A stretch of 64,000 nt of DNA, taken from Actinomycetaceae bacterium. GTDB taxonomy: Bacteria > Actinomycetota > Actinomycetes > Actinomycetales > Actinomycetaceae. Positions 56,192 to 64,000 of this stretch are shown one piece after another (the stretch's first letter is position 1; each line of letters opens with the position of its first letter). The position numbers were made by a program, and so were the translations under genes. The DNA lies in NCBI GenBank assembly GCA_030540715.1, contig JAUNVQ010000006.1, forward strand, positions 48,048 to 112,047. The letters are read 5' to 3'. Below the pieces are notes generated by a model that was given only the letters and a program-made list of their open reading frames with translations, was not told the DNA's origin and did not search any database.

Positions 56192-56226
56192 AAAAAGCGG
56201 ATCTGATTTTTCAGATCCGTTTTTCT
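56192..56226 (+). terminator. Terminator after bS22
   Basis: Perfect 9-bp stem CGGATCTGA / TCAGATCCG with loop TTTT, then TTTTTC. Confidence 0.93.
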
Positions 56227-56584
56227 GTTTATTGTCCCCATTTTCTTAGTAAGTGAGGAATATCGTATTAACGTTCATCAGCGAGTTGCCTTGATTGGTC
56301 AATTTTTGTTTTTCGACAAATAATATTTACTTATCGGTTAACAATTCTGTTTCTACATGGAAGTATAAGTAGACTATGTTTTTAACATTGAGCGTCATAG
56401 CGATAAATGGAAGTAAAGTAAACATATATAGCTACTTACAATATTTGGCAAATACAAATTAAAGTATAAGTTATATCGAGTCTGAAACACTTCTCATTAT
56501 ATGATGAAAATAACTGTTTTTACATGACTTTTAGAGGCAGGCAAAGCGCGTTCTCTGTCGAAACTCTAAGATAGTGAAAACTAA
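56227..56584 (+). promoter_or_regulatory. Upstream region of surface pseudogene, similar to that of its neighbour
   Basis: AT-rich and gene-free. The part at 56476-56550 resembles 59048-59115 upstream of the second surface gene: 'TCGAGTCTGAA' versus 'TCGAATCTGAA', then 'TTATATGATG' versus 'TTATAAGATG', and 'TTTTAGAGGCAGG' versus 'CCTTAGAGGTAGG'. The shared upstream sequence suggests the same promoter and a tandem duplication. Confidence 0.6.
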
Positions 56585-58709
56585 ATGTTGAAAACTCGTC
56601 AAACCAGTGGATAATTCCACCGTCGTGTCGCAGGGGTGATGGCAACTCTTGCTGCAGCTTCATTAGCTCTCACCGGTCTTGTGGCAGCAGGCATAGGTGC
56701 CTGGGCTAATCTAGTTGCCGGTATGACGGGGATTATTCCGAATCCAGATAATCCCTCGGGTGTTACCAGTAAGATGTATTGGGGTCACGGAGCTGAAAAT
56801 CCAGAGGGTACCATCTGCGGATTTATTTTTGTTGAAAAAGGCGACTACAACACTCGCAGCGGATGGTATAAGAATAACTCTGGTGCTTTCTTTCACCTAG
56901 CATTCGGTGACGAGGCGCTTAAAGGTGTGGTCGTTCACGGTATGGTGACAACGAAAGACGGAGAAGTAATTCCGCGCCAACATGGTCCAAAGGTTGAAGC
57001 ATTGACGGCTGTTACCGATGACCAGGGTCGCTATTGTTTTGATTGTAGACCTTACGGCATGGAAGAACTAGGACGCGGTCTGGGACTTTATGATTTTGTC
57101 AAAGTGTGGCCTGAGCATCTTCTTGCCTATGATGCATACCCACAGGGTCTTGTGCCTCATTACTTTAATGGTGGAGGACGCACCACCCAGGTTCTTACAC
57201 AAACACTAAGTTTCTTGGCTCCAGCAGCTATTACTTCCGATGCACGTGCAGGTGTTGGGACGAAGAACCCTTACACGGGTGGTGCGAATATCTCTGGCGG
57301 CTACATTGATGGGGGGCTACAGTGTGGAACTGTTTGAGAGTGAAAATACCGAAGCAATTGATACGGAAATCATTAGGGTAGCAGACAAAACTGCTCCCGT
57401 TATTATAGCTCCAACAGAAATTACCGTAAGCGTTGGTGCTCCCGTTGCCGATGGTAACGAGATTACAGCCGAAGACGCCGTTGAAGGCAGCGTGATACCA
57501 ACTGTTCAGATCGGGCACAGTGGTTCTGGCCTGACATATGACGAAGCTACAGGCAAGCTCACAGGTAAAGGTGGCAAACCTGGCGACTACGTTATTACGG
57601 TGACAGCTAAAGGCAGTAAAGGCAATACAGTAGTTAAACAGATCCCGTTGAGTGTGCGACCCGATACACAGAACCCAACGATTGATGATGTTCTGGGTTT
57701 GAGTGAGGGCAAGATTGTTGGCAAGACTGGTCAAGAGATTGCACCAGTGACAATAAAAGCCTCTGATGATTCAGGTAAAGTTGTCATGTCAGTGAAGAAG
57801 GGTACAGCCCTGCCTAAAGGTCTTGTATTCAATCCAACAACTGGTGTTATTATTGGTAAGCCGCAACAGATTGGTACGGGCAGCTTCACTATTGTTGCAA
57901 CCGATCCATCTGGCAATAAAACCGAACAGGAGATTGCCTATGTCATCACTGATGGTGTGAAACCAACAGTGAAAAATCCGGGCGCATTAGATGCTTTTGT
58001 TGGTGAGGAAGTAACTTTGCCTATTGAAGCTAAGGATGACAATGAAAAGGTGACCTGCAAGGCAACTGGTTTGGCAAAGGGGCTCAGCATCGATCCTAAG
58101 ACCTGCACGATTTCTGGAACACCAACGGAAGAGACTGCAGGCAATAGTGTTGTGACGGTAACCGATGAAGCCGGTAATACAACGTCTGTTACCGTTGCGT
58201 ACAACGTTATTGATAAGAAGAAAGACACCGATGGTGATGGTGTGCCCGATGCTCAAAAGGTTTCCAATAACACAAACCCCGTGAATCCGAATCTCCCTGG
58301 TGATGTTGGGCGTCCTCAATAACCGCAACTGAATCCTTCAAACGGCCATGTTGTTGATGGTAAGGGACAACCCGGTAAAACGATCGAGAGCTGGGTGGAG
58401 GATAGGCTTGTTGGCGAAGGCATCATTGATGAAGATGGTCACTTCAGCGTGACGTTGAAGAAGCCTTTGGCGCCAGGTACACACTTCAAGGCCTACGTAG
58501 TGGATCCTGAAACAGGTCTTCGCTCTGAAGCTGCTGAAGGTGTAGTGAAAGTGGTGAAGGTTCCATTTGGTGCAGGTACAACGGGACCCGTTGGAGTGCT
58601 CTCAAAGACGGGTACTACCGCTGGTGTGTTAAGTGCTGTCGGCTTGCTTGCATTGCTGGTGGGTCTTTGTGTTCTTATAGCGCGTAGACGTGAGCATGAA
58701 GAAATCTAA
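56585..58709 (+). pseudogene. Degenerate LSKTG-anchored surface protein (deletion, two stops, frameshift)
   Basis: Paralogue of the gene at 59155. The N-terminus from ATG 56585 has a TAA at codon 10 (56612). Downstream 'MATLAAASLALTGLVAAG' matches the neighbour's signal sequence, and the N-domain with 'GTICGFIFVEKGDYN' follows. At G6 (57311-57316) the frame changes: upstream text ends 'SGGYIDGG', while the other frame begins 'GGYSVELFES', corresponding to neighbour residue about 1063. About 830 residues present in the neighbour are thus missing. Putative-Ig (He_PIG) repeats follow ('TGVIIGKPQQIGTGSFTI'), then TAA at 58320 and, in the same frame, a stalk, 'LSKTG', membrane helix and 'RRREHEEI' tail. 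Both stops would be CAA to TAA changes. Confidence 0.85.
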
Positions 58710-58726
58710 ATAAACACCGGAAAATT

Positions 58727-58774
58727 AAAGAGGGCGAAGGCTGCCTGATGTTGCTGCCTTCGCCCTCTTTTTGC
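58727..58774 (+). terminator. Terminator after surface pseudogene
   Basis: Perfect 15-bp stem AAAGAGGGCGAAGGC / GCCTTCGCCCTCTTT, 14-nt loop, then TT. Confidence 0.93.
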
Positions 58775-59154
58775 GTTCGAGGTGATGTAATGAGCCCAGA
58801 CAAATAGTTTCTGTAAGTAAACTCACACCACAATTCCTTTTCTTCCACAAGGTGCAGTAATAAAAGTATGAGAAATGGTGAAGATTTCAGTGTGAAGTGA
58901 ATGAAATGTAATCTTACTTCGGTTTTTATTGAAGTTCTTGCGCTGTTATGGCAAAAACGAAATATCGCGCAGGGGTCTATAAGAGTTTTCAAAATATTAG
59001 TTTACTTATTTTTCTTATTGTTCTCATTAAAGTTTTCATACAATTAGTCGAATCTGAAGGTTCTCTAATTATAAGATGTACCTGACTGTCCTTAGAGGTA
59101 GGTGACAGTGAGGTGTATCGTTTCTCTCCTCACCCCCATGAAAGTGAAGAAAAT
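58775..59154 (+). promoter_or_regulatory. Upstream region of the large surface-protein gene
   Basis: 380 nt, AT-rich, no gene. The part at 59048-59115 resembles the region upstream of the pseudogene. Weak ribosome site 'GAAAGTGAAGAAAAT' before ATG 59155. Confidence 0.55.
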
Positions 59155-62100
59155 ATGAATAGTAATTTAGTGGTTCGTAAAAAACTATGGCACTGGACAT
59201 CTGGCACTATGGCTACACTTGCAGCTGCATCACTTGCCCTAACGGCCATTGTTGCCGCAGGCCTTTTTGCTATAGCTTATCCTGCAGTCCGTGACGCACG
59301 CCCTGGACATGATGTTAAAGGCGGCATGATTTGCGGTATGACATATATTGAGCAGGGAACTGGTAATAATTCTGGCTCTAACCATACTGGCGGATATTTC
59401 GATGCCGAAAGTGGCGATATTGGCTTAGCTGGCATTAAAGTCCATGCTCTTTTGGTCAAGTATGACGGTACTGTGTACCCTGAACAAGATGGTGCTCAAA
59501 CCAAGCCTATGACGGTAGTGTCTAACGATAAGGGCGAATACTGTTTCGATTTTCATTCGGTTGGTCTGGCTGAACGCGCTGTACCGAACGAAAGAAAAAT
59601 TGATGATGGTGACTACGTAAAAGTCTGGCCCGAGGGTTGGAATCAAGATAAACTTGAACCGCTATTCTTCAACGCTGGTGGGCGGATGACCGAAGTTGAA
59701 ACGCTTCACCTACTGAACCTCGCGCAGACCACATTCAATAATGGTGGCATTGCATGGGGTGGATATTACTTTGGTGGTGCAAACACTACTGGTGGATATA
59801 TTGACGGGCTAAACTTCTCGTTCAAAGAAAAAACTCCGCGTGATGGTGGAGACGCTACCGGACCTCGTGCTCGACACCTGCCGGAATCAGAATGGAAAGT
59901 TTCTGGGTTCACTCGTGAAGAATTGCAGGGGACCAAGAATCGTTTGGATAAAAACGCTAACAATACTCAATGGTTCACTACCGTTTTGGGTGAACAACCT
60001 CTGTACTACGCAAACTATGGTGTAGAAAACTTGACTATAACGCCAGAGGATTCCGATGGGGATGGTGTCTCGGATGCTCAGGAAGTTCACGACAAGACCG
60101 ATCCAAATGATCCTTATAGCTACAAAGATAGAGACGATGACCGCGTCCCTGATGTTGTCGAAGAAGCCGATGGTACCCGTCCATGGGCCCTCATTAAAGC
60201 TAACGCCCGTAAATCATTTAAAGATAGCGATTCTGATGGTGTTCCTGACTATGTAGAGATCCGTCAGGGAACAGATCCCAACGATAGAACAAGTTTCCGT
60301 GATACTGATGGTGATGGACGTCCTAACTATAAAGAATATTATGATGTCAAACCCTATATTTGCGGTAAAGCCTATCAAGATATTGACTTCACCTATACGA
60401 AATATCAAGCTGGTGAACCCCCTATGCGCAACCTCCGAATTGTCGGTTCATCAGCACACTTGGCTGGCGACGATGTAACTGGTACCGCAACAACCTATTA
60501 TGACTACACAGATGATGAGGGACGTTGGTGTATTGTTTGGGATAGCTACGATGAGTTCTACCCAGATTGGTCGTTTGGTTACAGTCCCAAGGCATTCGTA
60601 ACAGCAGAACCCGAAGAAGGACTTAACAATGTCCCCTATATTCCGGCGCAAGATCCGTGGATGAAAGATTGGATTCTTAACCACAAGGCAGGTGTAGGAA
60701 ACAACCACTGGTTTAACTTTGCTGATCCTTTAGAAGCTCCTAAGGCAACACAGATTCTGCCATATTATTCTGGAGGTACACAGTGGGGTGCGGCTACTGG
60801 AATTTATCGTATTGCCCCCGCCTTCTTCGGTTTCTTTCCCACCACGCCCTCTGCTGATTACAGCGAAAACTATGGTTATGTTGGGCAGAGCTTTACCGCC
60901 ACGGTACAAAATGCCTATGAGGATACTGGGCCTTATAAGTTGATATGGGCTAAAGAGGGGACCAAGATCAAAGATTTGGATACAAAGGGAACTGTATTAG
61001 CTGATGTTCTAACCGCACAGGGACAAAATGTCACATTAGATTTTACTGTTCCAAATGATGCCAAGGTTGGTGCTTATGCCATCTATTTAGTCAGCGTTGA
61101 CGAGAGTGGTAATGTGCGTAAAGGCTTTATTCACGATGTTGATATTTTCAAAGTACTTGACGAACGTGGAGTTCATTTCGATTCCGCTGAAAAGCGTGAC
61201 GCTGTTTTAGATAATGATCTTCTTGACGAGAAATCAGAGACGCTAAAGCCAAAGCAAGACGAACCAGAAATTGATAACACGGCAGCAGATTCAAAGCAGG
61301 TGCATAAAGCCTATGTTGGAGACACAATTTACGGTTACTACCGTGGTATTGAGCCTCCTGCCCATAACGTCAAAGATGGAGAAAAACATGAGCCGTACAA
61401 ACTGGTCATGTCTAAACCAGGTACGGCCCCAATTGTGCTTGCTGAAAAAGTGGTTGGTGAAAAGGATCCCAAGCAGGGTGAGATAGCTCTTCAATATAAG
61501 AGTGAGTTTGTTGTTCCTACCGAGGCTACACCGGGAGACTATGAAATCTTGTTGATGCGCATATCAGACAACACGATTTATGATTCCCATCCACTTACAG
61601 TTCTTAATGGCCCCAAACTAGTTGTCGCAGATCCTCAATCAGCAAAGCAGGGCGCTATATCGCCCGCTATTACGGTGACGGATAAACGGCCAGACCACAC
61701 CTATAAGATGGCCTTCGTTGACAATAATAAAGTTGAGACTGAAATTCCAGTTGACTCCACAACATTTACTATTCCTCAAGATGCCACTTTGGGTATTGGT
61801 GAAGTTCGACTTATTGATATTACTGATGGAGCTAACCCAGTTGTTGTTGCGAAAGATTCGCTTGAGGTTCTTGACGGGCAAAAACCTGTGATTGAAACAA
61901 ATAATGTGAAGAAGATTCAAGGACAGCCCATTGTTCTTCCAGTAACGGTAAAGGACAACGTGGATAGTAACCTTGAACCCACATGTGAACCTCTGCCAAG
62001 TTGGTTAAAATGGAACGCAACTACTAGGCACTATGAAGGTACTGTTCCAGAAACTGAACCTGTTGGTGATGTGACATTGACATGCAATGTTACTGATAAA

Positions 62101-64000
62101 GCTGGAAATAAAGCCGATCCGAAAACTGTGAAGATTACGGTTGAAAAGAAGCCCGATGATCCAGCCCTTTCGGTTGATAAAACATCTGTTGAACCAGGTG
62201 GAGTAATTCATGCAAAAGTGGTTTCTCCGCGACCTGGAAAGACGTATACGGCGCAGTTATTTGATCCGAAAGGTATGCCAATAGATACACCTGTTGCTGT
62301 TGATAGTAATGGAGTTGATTTTATGGTTCCGGTAAAAGCTGCCGATGGTGCATATTCTGTCAAGCTTTTTGAGGACGGCAACCCTGATCTCATCGATGAA
62401 GAAACAATCACTGTTACTGACAAAACTGCTCCAGTGATTACAGCGCCAAAGACGATTACGGTACAAACTGCTCAAAGTGTTCCAAACACGGTAACGATCA
62501 CTGCGAAAGATTCAGTTGATGATGCAGTAACGGTAACAGCTCATATTGGCCCTAGTGGCTCAGGGCTTACTTACGATCCTTCTAGTGGAACTCTGAGCGG
62601 TACAGCTGGCGAACCTGGCACATATATCATTAATGTCACGGCAAAAGATACGAAGGGTAATCAAAGCTCTAGTACTGTCACACTGATTGTTACACCGGAT
62701 AAGAACAAACCAACAATTGATAATGTTGATGGTCTTGTAGGTGGGCAAATTAAGGGTAAAACTGGTACGGCTATCCAACAGGTAACCGTGACGGCCTCGG
62801 ATGATTCTGGTACTGTTACACTTTCTGTTAAAGATAAAACGAAGTTTCCTGCAGGGCTTTCATTTGAACCATCAACTGGAGTTATTAGTGGTACTCCTAC
62901 AAAGCCAGGTAAGGGGTCTTTTACCATCCTTGCAACTGATCCAAGTGGTAACACATCTAGTGTTGACATTCCATACACAATTGACGATGGAGTACCACCT
63001 TCGGTTAGTGTAGGAAAGATTGAAGGTACAAAGAATAAACCATTAAATGTCCCTGTTTCGGTATCTGACGACAGTGGGACTGTAAAATGTGCGGCCACGG
63101 GACTTCCTGCAGGCTTAACAATTGATGACACAACATGCATCATCTCTGGAACTCCCTCAGAACCTGGCACTGGTCAGGTGGTAATAACTGGTACAGATCC
63201 TTCGGGCAATGATAAAACAATTACTGTCGCCTATAAGATTGCAGATACCGATGCTGATGGTGATGGTATTGGTGATAATGAAGACAAATGTCCTGATACG
63301 CCTAAGGGCGAGATTGCTGACCAAAATGGTTGTTCTGCATCCCAAAGAGACACTGATCATGATGGATTGAATGACAAATACGAATTCACCAAGTGCTACG
63401 ACGTAAAGATTGTTGACGGTACTGGTGAAATTCCATGCCCAGCCAATCCGGAGGATCAAAAGAAGACACAGTTCAATAATGCTGATAGTGATGGTGATGG
63501 TGTTCCTGATGGTCAAGAAGTGAAAGATGGTACTAATCCATTAAACCCAGGTTCCTTCAAAGATACTGATAAAGACGGTATTCCCGATTATGTAGAAGAT
63601 CATGATTGTTACGATCCTTTAGCTAAAGGATCGGGAAAGATTAACTGCCCTGAAGATCCTCATCAGCAGCATCATACGGATAAGAATAAGAAGGATTCTG
63701 ATGGTGATGGTGTGCCTGATGGTCAAGAAGTGAAAGATGGTACTAATCCATTAAACAAAAATGACTTTAAGGATAGTGACGGCGATGGTGTTCCTGACGC
63801 AAAGGATAAGTGTCCGAACACTCCCGCTGATGCCGCAGTCGATGCCAATGGTTGTGCTGATTCTCAGAAGGATTCTGATGGTGATGGTGTTAAGGATGAT
63901 AAGGATAAGTGTCCTGATACGCCAACGGCCGAGAAGGATCTTGTTGATGCCAATGGTTGTGCTGATTCTCAGAAGGATTCTGATGGTGATGGTGTTAAGG
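59155..64000 (+). CDS. Giant surface protein with Ig-like and thrombospondin type-3-like repeats (3' end outside window)
   Basis: Open for at least 1,615 codons with no stop. Signal peptide 'MATLAAASLALTAIVAAG' (about 19-36). An N-terminal SdrD_B-like domain (about 55-220) contains 'GYFDAESGDIGLAG' and 'YVKVWPEG'. A first block of calcium-type repeats lies at about 300-400 ('DSDGDGVSDAQE', 'DTDGDGRPNYKE'), then a second SdrD_B-like domain (about 400-560), Ig-like domains, two putative-Ig repeats ('TGVISGTPTKPGKGSFTI', about 1235), and from about 1365 onward TSP3-like Asp-rich repeats. Such proteins are adhesins or wall-anchored; the anchor must lie beyond the window. Intact paralogue of the pseudogene upstream. 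Confidence 0.93.
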   Translation, partial: MNSNLVVRKKLWHWTSGTMATLAAASLALTAIVAAGLFAIAYPAVRDARPGHDVKGGMICGMTYIEQGTGNNSGSNHTGGYFDAESGDIGLAGIKVHALLVKYDGTVYPEQDGAQTKPMTVVSNDKGEYCFDFHSVGLAERAVPNERKIDDGDYVKVWPEGWNQDKLEPLFFNAGGRMTEVETLHLLNLAQTTFNNGGIAWGGYYFGGANTTGGYIDGLNFSFKEKTPRDGGDATGPRARHLPESEWKVSGFTREELQGTKNRLDKNANNTQWFTTVLGEQPLYYANYGVENLTITPEDSDGDGVSDAQEVHDKTDPNDPYSYKDRDDDRVPDVVEEADGTRPWALIKANARKSFKDSDSDGVPDYVEIRQGTDPNDRTSFRDTDGDGRPNYKEYYDVKPYICGKAYQDIDFTYTKYQAGEPPMRNLRIVGSSAHLAGDDVTGTATTYYDYTDDEGRWCIVWDSYDEFYPDWSFGYSPKAFVTAEPEEGLNNVPYIPAQDPWMKDWILNHKAGVGNNHWFNFADPLEAPKATQILPYYSGGTQWGAATGIYRIAPAFFGFFPTTPSADYSENYGYVGQSFTATVQNAYEDTGPYKLIWAKEGTKIKDLDTKGTVLADVLTAQGQNVTLDFTVPNDAKVGAYAIYLVSVDESGNVRKGFIHDVDIFKVLDERGVHFDSAEKRDAVLDNDLLDEKSETLKPKQDEPEIDNTAADSKQVHKAYVGDTIYGYYRGIEPPAHNVKDGEKHEPYKLVMSKPGTAPIVLAEKVVGEKDPKQGEIALQYKSEFVVPTEATPGDYEILLMRISDNTIYDSHPLTVLNGPKLVVADPQSAKQGAISPAITVTDKRPDHTYKMAFVDNNKVETEIPVDSTTFTIPQDATLGIGEVRLIDITDGANPVVVAKDSLEVLDGQKPVIETNNVKKIQGQPIVLPVTVKDNVDSNLEPTCEPLPSWLKWNATTRHYEGTVPETEPVGDVTLTCNVTDKAGNKADPKTVKITVEKKPDDPALSVDKTSVEPGGVIHAKVVSPRPGKTYTAQLFDPKGMPIDTPVAVDSNGVDFMVPVKAADGAYSVKLFEDGNPDLIDEETITVTDKTAPVITAPKTITVQTAQSVPNTVTITAKDSVDDAVTVTAHIGPSGSGLTYDPSSGTLSGTAGEPGTYIINVTAKDTKGNQSSSTVTLIVTPDKNKPTIDNVDGLVGGQIKGKTGTAIQQVTVTASDDSGTVTLSVKDKTKFPAGLSFEPSTGVISGTPTKPGKGSFTILATDPSGNTSSVDIPYTIDDGVPPSVSVGKIEGTKNKPLNVPVSVSDDSGTVKCAATGLPAGLTIDDTTCIISGTPSEPGTGQVVITGTDPSGNDKTITVAYKIADTDADGDGIGDNEDKCPDTPKGEIADQNGCSASQRDTDHDGLNDKYEFTKCYDVKIVDGTGEIPCPANPEDQKKTQFNNADSDGDGVPDGQEVKDGTNPLNPGSFKDTDKDGIPDYVEDHDCYDPLAKGSGKINCPEDPHQQHHTDKNKKDSDGDGVPDGQEVKDGTNPLNKNDFKDSDGDGVPDAKDKCPNTPADAAVDANGCADSQKDSDGDGVKDDKDKCPDTPTAEKDLVDANGCADSQKDSDGDGVK
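63478..64000 (+). repeat. Coding tandem repeats of TSP3-like units
   Basis: 'SDGDGVPDGQEVKDGTNPLN' is coded at 63487-63546 and again at 63700-63759, nearly identical in DNA. A 108-nt unit containing 'DANGCADSQKDSDGDGVK' begins at 63841 and repeats at 63949, identical for the 52 bases visible before the edge. High identity means recent expansion; unit number may vary between strains. Confidence 0.92.

Noticed and set aside
63478..64000. CRISPR-like repeat array
   Set aside because: The repeats are in frame and encode Asp-rich TSP3 units; spacers are not unique and there are no cas genes.

Overview
The window is chromosomal DNA from a mid-to-low-GC member of the Actinomycetota. The evidence is gene content and gene order: an oversized MurJ with a C-terminal kinase-like domain beside a NUDIX gene and a divergent CCA-adding enzyme; ftsH-folE-folP-folBK-DUF3180-mutY; ribosomal protein bS22 next to a BldC-type helix-turn-helix gene; ClpC; a Septum_form lipoprotein; and LPXTG-like surface proteins with LAKTG and LSKTG motifs. 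The fused FolB-FolK and the FemAB-type enzyme suit an Actinomycetaceae- or Bifidobacteriaceae-like host better than Corynebacterium, but the genus cannot be fixed from the sequence alone.

Layout. 1-6.3 kb: murJ (cut by the left edge), NUDIX hydrolase, CCA-adding enzyme, PepSY-like lipoprotein. 6.3-7.5 kb: gene-free DNA. 7.5-10.2 kb: an orphan JetD/MksG-like protein (Wadjet/MksBEFG family) with altered catalytic residues, overlapping a cell-wall amidase gene. 10.3-14.8 kb: an accessory island after tRNA-Thr(CGU). It holds short repeats, a frameshifted secreted toxin-like gene with an unknown neighbour, the 3' end of a phage terminase gene, and a two-gene abortive-infection cassette. 15.2-17.8 kb: TM2 protein, a frameshifted UPF0145 gene and a sortase-anchored von Willebrand A protein. 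18.7-23.2 kb: a complete sugar PTS in two fused genes (EIIA-HPr-EI and EIIB-EIIC-EIIB'). 23.3-31.0 kb: FemAB transferase with an in-frame G9 tract, Septum_form lipoprotein, Pit phosphate transporter with its DUF47 partner, a membrane protein behind a GC-rich multi-hairpin element, nitrobindin, YgfZ and D-aminoacyl-tRNA deacylase. 31.0-32.3 kb: gene-poor DNA with a duplicated hairpin element of about 260 bp.

32.3-42.4 kb: macrodomain protein, ClpC, nitroreductase, proline iminopeptidase-like hydrolase, two small membrane proteins, DASS carboxylate transporter, short-chain dehydrogenase. 42.6-55.3 kb: housekeeping block for folate synthesis, FtsH, MutY, RadA and a Trk/Ktr potassium system. 55.7-56.1 kb: BldC-like regulator and bS22. 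56.6-64 kb: two tandem surface-protein genes with similar upstream regions. The first is a pseudogene (two stops, a frameshift, a large internal deletion). The second is intact for at least 1,615 codons and enters thrombospondin type-3-like repeats at the right edge.

The best candidates for undescribed biology are the orphan catalytically altered JetD/MksG protein coupled to an amidase, the two-gene Abi cassette abutting a terminase fragment, the structured element at 26.84-26.92 kb, and the duplicated hairpin element at 31.4-32.2 kb. All functional statements come from reading motifs; no database search was possible.
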